Source of the DNA: Turritopsis dohrnii
Lineage: Eukaryota > Cnidaria > Hydrozoa > Anthoathecata > Oceaniidae
Reading direction: 5' to 3'
Assembly (NCBI GenBank): GCA_027922465.2
Contig: BQMF02000174.1
Coordinates: 310,001 to 374,000 of the forward strand
DNA: 64,000 nt
Positions within the stretch are counted from its first letter, which is position 1. Every line of letters begins with the position of its first letter. This document shows, in pieces, positions 47,514 through 59,080 of this stretch. Position numbers and translations under genes: made by a program. The notes beneath the pieces are model-generated. The model did not search any database. It had not been told where the DNA came from and saw only the letters and a list, made by a program, of their open reading frames with translations.

Positions 47514-47966
47514 CACGGCTGTTTCGAACACTTAGTTTCGCGAAACTCAGACTGAGCATGCGCAATTTTCCGTTTCAAAATATGAGATTGTCTCCTTTGG
47601 CATTTCTGCTCCACCATCTGTGGGGATTTTAAGGGCCAAAAACTTACCCATAACTTAATATGAGAGACAAAATAAACCACCCACGATGGAGTTTATTGTG
47701 TACACTTTCCATAAAAAATATCATAGTAGTCAAATTTTAATGACAAGCCCGCGAATTTTACAATTTAGAAAAGCTCCTGAAAATCTGGGTGAATAACTAT
47801 TCCACTTCTTTGTAGTTTTTTGCAGACATCTGAAGTTTTGCCACAAGAGGAATAACAATACAGATTACAACATAATAATTATCTTTCCTTTAAATTTTAT
47901 TACACATTGCAAACATTTTTTTAAAAAAAGTTACGAAGCTTCAAAGTACAGCTATTTTCACCTGTC

Positions 47967-50900
47967 ATGGCGGACAACACCACACTTCACGAAATTGCTT
48001 TAGAAAAACTTTGTCGTGTTTGTGGAAATATGCTTTCCTACAGAGTAAAGTATGCTACATCAGAGCACATTAACAACCTTTGCTCAGCTTTCAATACAGA
48101 TTTCGCAAGAGATACAGTTAACATTCACCCCAAATATTTTTGCAACAACTGTCTAGCAAAAATGAATAACTTATTGAAACGTGGCTCCATTCACCAGTTA
48201 ATTCCTGTAGAATGGAAAGAGCACATCACAGACAACTGTGGCACGTGCGACTTATTTAAGAGCAAAGGAAAAGGTGGAAGACCCAGCAAAAGTCGAAAAA
48301 AAGGTCTCCCTATCAAACTCTTGAAAGTAGAACACAACTGGTCACCATCGTTAATCAACGAACTACATGTCATGTCGCCACAGCAACTTATTGATTTAAA
48401 CCTGACAGATTTTTCAATCTCAATCAACAATCATATCAGACCTTACATCTGCGAAATTTGCCAAGACTTGATCAAAAGGCCTTTGTATATTGTTAACTGC
48501 AACCATACTTTCTGTGGAGTTTGCCTAACATCACATTTAAAAACAGATAGCAATTGCCCTTCTTGCCACAATTATATTTCACCCAATATCAACTCGATAC
48601 AATCAGGACAAGTTCTTATTAACACCCTATTGATGCAGAATATAATGTGTTCCACTTGCAAAATTAATTTTTCAATAAATGGTTTCAAAGGTCACATTTG
48701 CAGAAAACCAGTCCTGACCACTAGTGACATTCTTAACATTAATCCCCATCAAGAAGTTCCTCAAGAGGTGATGGAGTGTATTACTCATGTTGTTGAAATT
48801 CAAATGGAGAAGTCGCAGTTACCTAACAATAGCATACAGCTTCCTACAAAAGGCTCTAAGGTAAAATACTTTACCATACTTAGACCAAAAAATCTAAAAC
48901 AAATCAGTTTTGTTGTGAATGTGAGTGTGTATATGCATGTTTTTTTAAAATAAAAAAACACATCTATACAAATAAGAAAATGACGTACAACAATACCATA
49001 AAAAAATAATTGATTTTCATGTCTGTAAACTATCCCAGTGGGCAAAAAGTCACTGCAGAGAAGTGCATTTGCTTTGAAATACTGTATAAACTTGTGCAAG
49101 ATAGACTCCACCACTTTGATTTTCAAAAAATATGCCCGCTGGGAAGGCAGTCCATGAACACAATATTTACTATTATATTTAATCTGCACAGATTTAAACA
49201 CTTATGTAATTCTTATAGCCACTGACGATGACACAGATTCGCATCCCTACGAAGCATTCAGATGTATCGAGCAGAAGAAGCGTGGAATGTAGGACAAAAA
49301 CAGCTAAAGAAGTGATGTCTATGATAGCTGGCCCCAGTAATGGTGCAATTTCAACCCAAACTACTGCAATTATTCAAAGTCTAGACAAAAATGAACGTGA
49401 AAATATTGTGAAAAAACTGAAAGTACAAGCTACCATCCCTCCACAGCATGTCGCTACAATGAAGTCGTCCCTCAATATTCCCTGGAATCAGTTTCGACAA
49501 ATTTCTCGTTGGTTGAATACTTTCAACGTCAAAATATCATCTGAAAAGGAGACTAGAAAAATTGCAACAGAATGGGTAGGGGCTGGTTTGAATGCTGAAT
49601 TAGCGCCATTAACTAAAACTAATGGCACAAAATTGGAAGTCATCCTTATTCCATGGGCCTATCTTTACAACTTGGTTGGTCATTGCCTCAAACGTGTGTC
49701 GCTGTTAGAAAAACGTCATCTTCTAGTGCAGCACAGTTTCATTAATATAAGTGAAATCCACATCAAAATAGGTGGAGACCATGGAGATAACAGCTTCAAG
49801 ATGGGTTATCAAATCGTAAATGTGAGAAATCCCAACAGGCCAGATAATACAGTCATATTTTCGATATTTGAAGCCAAAGACACCACCAGCAACCTGCGAA
49901 TATGCTTAAAACGGTTTAAAACACAAGTTGCAATGTTACAGAAAGCAAAGTTTCAGAACCAAAACTTCCGTGTGTTCATGTATGGCGATTATGCGTTTCT
50001 TTGTGCTATGTACGGATTGTCTGGTGCGAATGGTAAGTGTCCAATCTACAATAAAAAGCATAAATATCCCAAATCTGTACTAAATAACATATCTATAAAT
50101 ATCCCTCTACTGCATTATAACAATTTCAGGTCGTCATCCATGCTTGTGGTGTTTAGCGACACAGGAGGACATGCAGTCTCCGGCTTTTGCAAGAGGAAGT
50201 TTTGAGCCTCGGACCCTCGAAAACTTGAAAAATCACCATGAGGCCTATGTTTATGCAGGAAAAAACGTTAAGAATGCTAAAAATCATTTTAATGTAATTG
50301 AAGAGCAATTCTTTAATATACCACTTAATCAGGTAAAGTTTTGTTTAATATATAATTAAGAAGCATTTTAAATGAAGAAAAAATTAAGATGAGACTCACA
50401 TTATTCTTTAAAGGTTGCCATTCCGGGATTGCATCTTTCGTTGGGGATTTATGGAAAAATTTTCAACATGTTGGAAATGGAATGTCATTTGCTTGACATT
50501 GAAATGGCCACACTAAAATCAACAAATGTGCAGGGAACAAAAGACATAGAATATCAACTTTACATTGAAAAAAGAGCAGATCTGGAGGAAGCAAAGGAGG
50601 CAATAGTAGATGAGATCGATTTGATAAGAGAGGAACTGGGATATCACCTGATAGCTGGTGGAAGTCAAGATGTTGTTTCCACATATTATATTCCCAGAGT
50701 GAATGAGCTTGAATCTGAAAAGAACAAAATCGAAAATTCAATCAATGACCTTATCAAGAATTTACCAACTGGTTCTGGTCCGTGTGCTTTGTCTCTTGAT
50801 GCCAGTTTGCAGAAAATAAATATCGAAAGACAAGCATACCATGGCAAAAGCTTCATTGGGAATCATGTCCATAAGTTGCTAAAAGTAAGATATGATAAAT

Positions 50901-51626
50901 TGTTAATGATAGGACTCATTTCATAGAGAAGCTTGAGGTCAACTAAAAGTTTATAAGAAATTTTTTATTTTAGAAAGAAAATACCATACATATATGTAGT
51001 GGGATCATCAAAGCTGTTCAGAATCATACAGACGATGAACACATTCTTGAAAAAGCACAGGCAATGTGCGATAAATTTACAAAGTTAATCGAGAAGTATT
51101 CTGTTTGTGACAACATTTTCAATAGCTCCAGGGAGTTAAGTGCAAGTGAAATTGACTCCCTTGGTAAGAATAATTCTTTAAGAAAATTCACAAAATATTA
51201 CCACTGTTGTAATATATTTTTTATTTTCCTTTTTAGAAATTGCGATCAATTCATTTTTAAACTTTTTGCGACTGAACTGGCCTAAAATCAATATCAGTCC
51301 AAAGTTACATATTATAGAAGACCACGTCGTGCCATTTGTTAGACAATGGAAATCAGCTTGCGGAGTTTACGGTGAGCAAGGTGGGGAAAGTCTTCACCAT
51401 CAATTTAAGCAGATGAAAGCCAGGTGAATATTTCAACTCATTACTTATATACACGGAACACTATGAATTTTATCAAAGTTTCAAATGCATATTTAACCTT
51501 AGGTACGTAGGAGTGAAAGATCCAGTAAAACGTCTAGAATATACAATGAAACAGCATTTGCTAGCTTCATGTCCTGATGCACAAGTAATCAAACCAAAAG
51601 TGAAGAAAAGGAAACGAGAAGAATAG
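47967..51626 (+). CDS. RAG1L: RAG1-like transposase, 960 residues, seven exons, intact frame
   Basis: Exons 47967-48860, 49219-50032, 50130-50332, 50414-50884, 50974-51163, 51237-51423 and 51503-51626; all introns GT-AG and frame-consistent. N-terminal zinc region: LCRVCG (C16, C19), IHPKYFCNNC (H54, C59, C62), C91/C94, then a basic GGRPSK stretch. RING finger C162-x2-C165, C178, H180, C183-x2-C186, C197-x2-C200, followed by C228/C231, H243/C245. Core: GGDHGDNSFKMGY (D485 or D488), YGDYAFLC (D555) then HPCLWC (C574, C577), PGLHLSLG, KLHIIEDH (H882, H887) and YGEQGGESLHHQF (E904) with MKARY. These line up in order with RAG1 Asp600, Asp708, its CxxC and HxxxxH zinc ligands and Glu962 (SEGNES...MNAR). 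Expected to act in the nucleus, cutting at the element ends and, via RING, perhaps as a ubiquitin ligase. Confidence 0.9.
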
Positions 51627-52287
51627 TTTAGAATAGTTTCCTTAGGGGGACGAAAATTTTGTTAGAGTAGAACGTCAGAGTGAGTAATCGTATAAAAATC
51701 AGCGAATAACACTAAGTGAGGATGTTTTTTGATATTATAGCTAATCACTTAAATCAGAAGTAAATAATAGAGGTATTATTTATTCAGTTTTGACTTTACG
51801 CAACAACAAATCTTTAGTTTGTCACGGAATTTCATAGAATTGTATATATGAAAATCAGGAAAGTTTGAGATATTGTAAAAAGTTTAAAAAAAATGTTTGC
51901 ACTATACCTTTTGGAAATATCTTTTATTAGCCATCTAACTACCATACAACATCAGTCAAATCCATGAGAAAACTTTGAAAGTTGAAAAATTGACCCTCGT
52001 TTACCTTGACATAAATTTCAAGTCAGAAACAAACGATTAAAGTCATAGCCATGCCAAAGCCTTACGCTCGCTCCCTGAACCTTAGATTCCTGTAAGCGAA
52101 GAAATGTGAACATGTGGTGAATCGTTCTGATATATTTTGCAACCAGTGAAATGAGAGATTTTCCAAAATTGGAAATACAAACTTAGTACCTAGGAATGTA
52201 TAAAACCACGCGTGTTTCTACCATCTTTAAAAAAAGCCGTCGGACTTGGCGCATGCGTAAACTGAGTTTCGCTTCCGAAACAGCCGT
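51627..52287. other. 3' non-coding region of element 1, conserved in element 2
   Basis: The block around 51840-51990 (gaaagtttgagat, cataccttttggaaat) and 52180-52235 (acttagtacctagg, ccacgcgtg) recurs at 57350-57490 and 57685-57735 of element 2, although no frame is shared. Likely 3' UTR plus subterminal sequence. Confidence 0.6.
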
Positions 52288-52288
52288 G

Positions 52289-52872
52289 TTTAGGCCAAAT
52301 TTGGGCCAAATTTCGAAAATTCTTCAATTTTCATGAAATTTTGCACGGGTCACAGTTGAAAGGCGCTGATTTCGAATTTGACAATGGTTTTGCCAGGTTT
52401 CACTAAAATTGGGCAATTTAGGCCAAATTTGGACCAAATTTCGAAAATTCTTCAATTTTCATGAAATTTTGCACGGGTCAAAATTGAAAGGTGCTGATTT
52501 CGAATTTGACAATGGTTTTGCCAGGTTTGACTAAAATTGGGTAATTTAGGCCAAATTTGGGCCAAATTCCGAAAATTCTTCAATTTTCATGAAATTTTGC
52601 ACGGGTCAAAATTGAAAGGTGCTGATTTCGAATTTGACAATGATTTTGCCAGGTTTGACTAAAATTGGGCAATTTAGGCCAAATTTGGACCAAATTCCGA
52701 AAATTCTTCAATTTTCATGAAATTTTGCACCGGTCACAATTGAAAGGTGCTGATTTCGAATTTGACAATGGTTTTGCCAGATTTGACTAAAATTGGGCAA
52801 TTTAGGCCAAATTTGGACCAAATTTCGATAATTCTTCAATTTTCATGAAATTTTGCACGGGTCAAAATTGAA
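52289..52872. repeat. 128-bp satellite array, middle part between the two RAG1-like elements
   Basis: Right TTTA duplication of element 1 (52289-52292), then units at 52365, 52493, 52621 and 52749, spacing exactly 128 bp. Ends with TGAA (52869-52872), the left duplication of element 2. Confidence 0.95.
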
Positions 52873-55800
52873 CACGGCTGTTTCCGTAGCCTATAAATTG
52901 GAAAGTAAGACTGCGCATGCGTGACTTTTCTAAATCAAAACAAAATGCGTTCTCGTTTTCACTTTTGCTCTCCCCACCATGTGCTTTTTGAAAAGCCTAA
53001 ACCTAGTCTAAACACAATGTTAAATACAAATATAAGCACTAAGGTAGAGTTTCACAAGTACATTTTCAAAGTAGCTACTCATAGCAAACAAAATAATTTA
53101 TTTTTGGCGCGAATTTTAAATTTTAACAACATCACTGAAGATCCTAGTGGAGAACCTCGCCCATAGCAACCAGGTTTTCAAGCACTCTCAAAGTTTTAAC
53201 AACGAAAAGGTAAATACGACCAATATAACCAACAAATTACCTCACATTTTAGCAAAATTCTATGTTGCTAACATTTTTTAGAAAGAAGTTACAGCATCCC
53301 AAAGTTCAGCTATTTCAACCTAAAAATATGGCGGACAACACCTTCCACGAGCAGTGTTTAGGTAGACTATGCCGGATATGTGGACATATATTGTCAGATA
53401 GAGTCAAGCATGCAACAGAAAAGCACACGAGTGACTTATGTACTGCCTTTAAGGACGACTTTCACAACGATAAAGATGGAATACATCCCAAATTTTTCTG
53501 CAACAACTGCTTTGCAAAGATACAAAATTTTTTACAACGTGGATCCATACACACACAAACCCCTATTCACTGGCAAATACATACCAATGACAAGTGCAAG
53601 ACATGCAGTCTTTTCAAGGAGAAGGCTAAAGGAGGTCGTCCAAGTAAAAAAGGGAGAAGAGGCAGACCTATTAATTTACCTACACCAACAACATGGACTT
53701 CCATCATTAAGAATCTGCAACATTTATCACCCTCGCAAACTCATAACTTGACCCTCAAGGACTTTTCTATCACACACAACACTCATATAAAACCGTACAT
53801 ATGTGGGATATGTGAGGACCTGGTCAAAAAACCCCTGTATGTAGTGGCCTGTAATCACACATTTTGTGAAGTCTGTCTCACATCTCACTTACAAAAGGAG
53901 AGTAATTGTCCAACATGCAATATAAGTGTTCTGCCTGACGAAAAATCGATACAGTCAGGTCAAGTTCTCCTGAACACACTGATAATGCAGAAAATCTTTT
54001 GTCACTCATGCAACGCACATTTCAACATCGACCGTTTCAAAGGGCATTACTGCAACAAATCATCTGTTTTGACCACAAGTGATATCCTCAACTTAAGTTC
54101 TACAGAAGAAGTTCCGCGAGAGGTTTTGGAATGTGTGACCCACGTTGTTGGAATTCAGATGCAGAAATCAAAATTACCAAACAATAGCGTACAGCTACCA
54201 ACTAAGGGCTCTAAGGTAAATATAATCATACTTGGGTCAGAAATTAAAAACAAGCCAGTTTTTGTGTGAATGAAACACCATGTACATGCATGTTTTGTTG
54301 AAAACTTTTAAACTAATAAAAATAATTCCTCTGGGGGACCACACAAAATATATACAATAGCTAATAATCTATTACTGTATTTTAGCCCCTTACTATAACA
54401 CCGATTCGAGTCTCTACAAAGCATTCAAATGTGTCTAGCAGAAGAAGTATCCAGGCTAGGACCAAGACAACAAAAGAATTGCTGTCAATAATATCTGGTT
54501 CGTGTGAAGAGGCCATTTCAACTCAGACAGCTGCTGTTGTGCAAAGTCTTGATGAGAATCATCGCTCAAGCATTATAAAAAAATTGAAAGAACAGACAGT
54601 TATTCCAGCGGAACATGTTGCGGCAATGAAATCGTCATTGAACATACCCTGGAATCAACTACGCAGCATTTCACGATGGCTCAGTACATTTCAAGTCAAA
54701 GTGTCATCAGAAAAGCAAGTCAGGAAAACAGCAGCTGAATGGGTTGGACTGGTTTATATGCAGAACTTGCACCTTGCACAAAAACTAACAACAACAAAAT
54801 AGAAGTGGTACTTGTTCCGTGGGCATACCTATATAATTTAGTTGGACATTGCTTAAAAAGGATACACCAACTCGAAAAGTGTGATCTGCTTGTTCAGCAT
54901 ACTTTTATCGAAAAAAACGAGATCCATGTCAAAATAGGCGGTGACCATGGCGATAACAGTTTCAAAATGGGGTATCAAATTGTAAATGTCGATAAACCCA
55001 ATCGGCCAGATAACACCATAGTCTTTTCCATATTTGAAGCAAAGGACACCAGTAACAACTTGCGGACATGTTTAAAAAGATTTCAGCCACAAGTATCATT
55101 ATTACAGAAAACCAAGTTCCGAGACAAAGATTTGCGTGTCTTCATTTATGGTGATTATGCGTTTCTGTGTACCATGTACGGAATATCTGGTGCAAGTGGT
55201 AGGTGAAAAATCTAAAAAAACTGTAGTCTTCGATTATCATAATAGTGAAATTTCATAACTTTATCAATTCCAGGTCGCCATCCTTGTTTATGGTGTTTGA
55301 TCACGCACGATGAAATGCAATTCCCAGCATTCATTCGAGGAAAGTTAACATGCCGAACCTTACCCGACCTGAAAAAACATCATCAGGATTTTATGAATGC
55401 TGGAGGGAAAGTAAGGAATGCAAAGAAACATTTCAATGTTATAGAGAAATATTTTTTTGATGTGCCACTCAATCAAGTAAGTCTTACAACAAAGCTTTAT
55501 TTACTTTTAAATTTTAAGGATGTTGTGTACCTTACACTACATCTTAAAGACATTTTGGAAAAATGTTCACAACTGACTTTAATTAATAATACACAAAAAA
55601 CAACAACAACAAACACACACACACACACATAAAATTTGAACTTGAACATATTTTTCAAATTTCTCAAATGTTTTCTATCAGGTAGCGGTACCAGGATTGC
55701 ACCTTTCGTTAGGCATTTACCTGAAATTATTCAACATGTTGGAAAAGGAGTGCCACATGCTTGATATTGAATTGGCTGCAACAAAATCAATAAGACCAGT

Positions 55801-57802
55801 TGACTCGACTGATGCATATTCGAAGTTCTTAAAAGAACGAGAAGATCTAGAAGAAAAGAAAGCAATGGTGCTAGAAGAGATTGCTTCAGTAAAGGAAGAA
55901 TTAGGCTATCACCTAATTGCTGGAGGCAACCCTAATCTTGTCACCACTTATTACATACCTCAGGTTTGTAGGATTTGTAGTTTATATTATAGAGTTTATG
56001 ATTATATATTCATTTGTCTCGTTTTGATGCACGATTGACTTTTACCAATCCTTAAACCTTAGGTTGATGAACTGGAAGCTCAAATCGAAGAAATGGAAAA
56101 TTCCATAAATAAGTTAAATGAAAACTTACCAACTGGTGTTGGTCCATGTGCCTCATCCCTTGATGTTAGTCTGCAAATGATTAACATTCAAAGACAAGCG
56201 TACCATGGGAAGAGCTTCATTGGAAACCATGTACATAAACTGCTAAAAGTAAGATTTCAAAATGATGAACAAGGTTACATTGTTGAGGTTACTAGGTTAT
56301 GTGAATGTTCATTTTATTTTAGAAAGAAAATGCAACTCACTTATGTGATGGTATTATCAACGCCATAAAAAGTGAAACAAATGACGAGCTTATCAATCAA
56401 AAAGCAAAAGAAATGTGTGATAGATTTGCTAAATTGTTTGAAAAATATTCACTCTGCCATAATATCTTTAACAGCTCTGGTGAGTTAACTACCAGTGAAG
56501 TCAACAATCTGGGTAAGAGGAAATGTTTGTTTTAAATAATTGATTTCATGAGACTGGAAATTAATAAAATACATATTGCATTTTTAGAATTATCGATAAA
56601 TTTGTTCTTTCAATTTTTGCGTTTACACTGGCCTAATGTAAACATAAGTCCCAAGCTTCACATAATGGAAGACCATCTTGTGCCATTCATCAGAAAGTGG
56701 AAATCGGCTTTTGGGGTCTACGGTGAACAAGGTGGAGAGAGCTTACATCATCAGTTTAAACAAATGAAAGCAAGGTAAAGTCATAATGCAGAATTGTGTA
56801 CGATATTTCTTTTATTAATCAAAACAAATGAATAGTTTATCTTGTTTTCCAGATACAACGGAGTGAAAGACCCAGTTAAACGGTTGGAATACACCATGAA
56901 CCAACATTTATTGTCTTCATCTCCTGAAGCACAAATAATTAAGCCACAAAAGAAAAAAAGAAAGTTAGAAGAATAACAACTTCAAATTCAGTTGATCTGA
57001 TTTTTGTACAGTTAACATCTATCTAACTCTTATATGTTTATATTTTATTTATTTCTAATGTTTACCATTTGATAGTTACCATTTAATATATGACTGGCCT
57101 TAGAGTGTTTTATTCGACTCAGTTCTTATCTCAACAAATTGTGCAACACATTTAATTTGTTTTCACAACAACAAACATTTGTGAGTAAATTTTTGGAAAT
57201 CCAATGTCAGTGGAGCTAAATCATTGTATTTATGAAGCCTTATTATTCACAGGAAGAGTTCAGTTTACTACTTTTTCAAAACTAAACACAACTAGATCGT
57301 TTTTGTAAATATGTTTTTATGTAATCACGAGGTCAGTTTATGAAATGTATGAAAAATGAGAAAGTTTGAGATGTTACACTAACTTGAAAAAAAATGTTAG
57401 CACCATACCTTTTGGAAATGTTTTTCATTGACAACTGAATGTTCCAATAACATCTGTCGCGTCCATGGGAAAACTTCGAGAGTACTAAAAAATGTCTCAA
57501 ATCTAGGTTGTACACAGATCTCATAGCAAATTGGAAGTAAGAACTAAATATGCAATCCACAGCTTCGACGACCACTTCAGCCCGCTGAATTCTTTCGTGA
57601 TGAAAGAGTCAAACCATGTGGAAAACGTTCGGTTATAATTTGGATCCACTGAGTTGAGTATAAATGCCAAAAAAGGATATAGAACTTAGTACCTAGGGAA
57701 AATAAAAACACGCGTGGCTGACCGCCATTTTTAAAGCCGTAAATGAAAAACCGTCAAATGACACGCATGCGCAAACTGAGTTTCGCGTGCGAAACAGCCG
57801 TG
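52873..57802 (+). mobile_element. RAG1-like DNA transposon, element 2
   Basis: 4930 bp bounded by CACGGCTGTTTC and its reverse complement, flanked by TGAA on both sides (52869-52872, 57803-57806). The empty site reads aattgaaaggtg in other satellite units. Same orientation as element 1, 584 bp away. Inner motif GCATGCG lies at offset 43 on the left and 33 on the right, as in element 1. It carries a diverged copy of the same gene with one frameshift and one additional intron, so it is a separate subfamily member, not a recent duplicate. Confidence 0.92.
53328..56976 (+). pseudogene. RAG1L: RAG1-like transposase, second copy, one single-base frameshift
   Basis: Exons 53328-54215, 54386-55198, 55274-55476, 55682-55963, 56063-56248, 56323-56512, 56588-56774 and 56853-56976. 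The start is the MADNTFHE codon, aligned to element 1, although the frame is open up to 53262. N-terminal zinc region (LCRICG, IHPKFFCNNC, CKTC), basic GGRPSKKGRRGRP, RING (YICGICEDL, CNHTFCEVCL, CPTC), GGDHGDNSFKMGY, YGDYAFLC, PGLHLSLG, KLHIMEDH and YGEQGGESLHHQF are all kept. Exon 2 is 813 bp against 814 in element 1; one base is lost near 54747 after AAEWVG. With that base the total would be 958 codons. The intron 55964-56062 is absent from element 1. Everything else is open, so the break is either very recent or a sequencing error. Confidence 0.85.
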
Positions 57803-58205
57803 TGAAAGGTGCTGATTTCGAATTTGAGAATGATTTTGCCAGGTTTGACTAAAATTGGGCAATTTAGGCCAAATTTGGACCAAATTTCGAAAATTCTTCA
57901 ATTTTCATGAAATTTTGCACGGGTCAAAATTGAAAGGTGCTGATTTCGAATTTGACAATGATTTTGCCGGGTTTGACTAAAATTGGGCAATTTAGGCCAA
58001 ATTTGGACCAAATTTCGAAAGTTCTTTAATATTCATAAAAATTTGTGCAAAGCACAAATGGAAGATGTTGATTTTGAATTTGCCAGTCATTTTGTTAGAT
58101 TTGACCGTAATTTGGCAATTCGGCAAGTTTGTATTTTTGAAACCAGATATGTATTGTTGTGTTTTGTCCTGAAGTCTTCAAGCCAAGAGGCTTCTTGTTG
58201 TGTCT
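57803..58205. repeat. 128-bp satellite array, right end and tail
   Basis: Right TGAA duplication, then units at 57811 and 57939 (128 bp apart), one diverged unit (about 58040-58130) and the family tail with cctgaagtcttcaagccaag and aggcttcttgttgtg. Confidence 0.9.
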
Positions 58206-58879
58206 TAGCTTGTCAGTTAACAGTGAGTCATTAATTTGTTGAATCTACAAACCAAACCTTTCATATTGTTATATTGTTGACTTTACTTATGTAATGTTGT
58301 TTTTCCCTGTGTCAGCATATAAAACATTTTTCTCACCGAAAACTGAAATATATGTAAATATTTGGTCAAACGAAGGATTGATATTGGTGAGACAGGGAAT
58401 GATCATGTAAGCTATATTGAAAAGCCAAATTGGCTCTGGATTATTACAGGTATTTGCGTTGAGTCAATTGTAATGATCTTTACTCTAACTTGTGGGCTTC
58501 GTTACTTGCGAAGACGCTTCAGTGAGTAGCTCCTACCAACACAGAGTACAGTTAAACAGGTAAAATATGGAAACATCATGACTCATATTTGTGACACGGA
58601 TGTCAATAAGAGCTCTATCGTATCGAAACATGAGAAGCTTTTAGACTTTTGAATTTTCAGATTCAGGATGCTTTCCTGGCCTGATTTGAACCTACTGTTT
58701 GAAAAACATTCACCATTTACCTTTTAATTTTTTTTATTTCATATTTCATTCATATTATATGGCTTTGATTACGTGATGTATTGCCAGTACTTTATATGAA
58801 ACAAACAAGCGCATTTTTCTGTGCTTGCTTATGTTTTTTAGAAGTATCAAATCATCTACATCTGTTAGTTCATATCTGT
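58206..58879. other. Mostly gene-free; one possible membrane-anchor exon
   Basis: A frame ending at 58529 reads WLWIITGICVESIVMIFTLT then CGLRYLRRRFSE and stop: one transmembrane segment with a basic stop-transfer. It could be a terminal exon of an unseen gene; no clear acceptor found. Confidence 0.25.
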
Positions 58880-59080
58880 ATGTACGTATACGTATGCGGC
58901 GTTTTTTTACAAATGACAAATTTTGGATGCGGCGTTTAATAGAGGGCGGCATTCATTAGAGGGCGTCGTTTATTGCATGAGATAAAAACATACTTTAAGC
59001 AACAATATTTTCTTTCCTATAAAAGCTTTGCAAAAGATTGTATGAAAATGTTTTACACAGATATGTTCACATTATGCAAA
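58880..59080. repeat. Partial inverted copy of the 'taataaacgccgc' MITE
   Basis: gatgcggcgtttaatagagg, gcattcattagagggcg and the following aagattgtatgaaaatgttttac are the reverse complement of 10375-10530 in the MITE at 10057-10567, with one end missing. Confidence 0.65.

Larger units (their letters stand above)
47514..52288 (+). mobile_element. RAG1-like DNA transposon, element 1 (apparently intact)
   Basis: 4775 bp bounded by CACGGCTGTTTCG and its exact reverse complement, with a TTTA duplication, inside a 128-bp satellite array. The terminal repeats are bipartite. Both carry GCGAAACTCAG and GCATGCG farther in, at offsets 27 and 43 on the left but 17 and 33 on the right. It contains one gene, seven exons, for a complete RAG1-like protein on the plus strand, and no RAG2-like frame on either strand. 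The CAC start recalls RSS and Transib ends, but the duplication is 4 bp, not the 5 bp typical of those. Confidence 0.93.

Noticed and set aside
47417..47680. Minus-strand frame across the satellite and left end of element 1
   Set aside because: It is the translation of the satellite unit and terminal repeat; no domain, and it spans the insertion junction.
50463..50741. Minus-strand frame opposite RAG1-like exon 4, considered as a RAG2 candidate
   Set aside because: It overlaps strongly supported coding sequence, has no kelch or PHD features and no equivalent in element 2.
53262..53327. Longer start for the second RAG1-like gene at MLLTFF
   Set aside because: Homology to element 1 begins at the MADN methionine (53328); the upstream codons have no counterpart.
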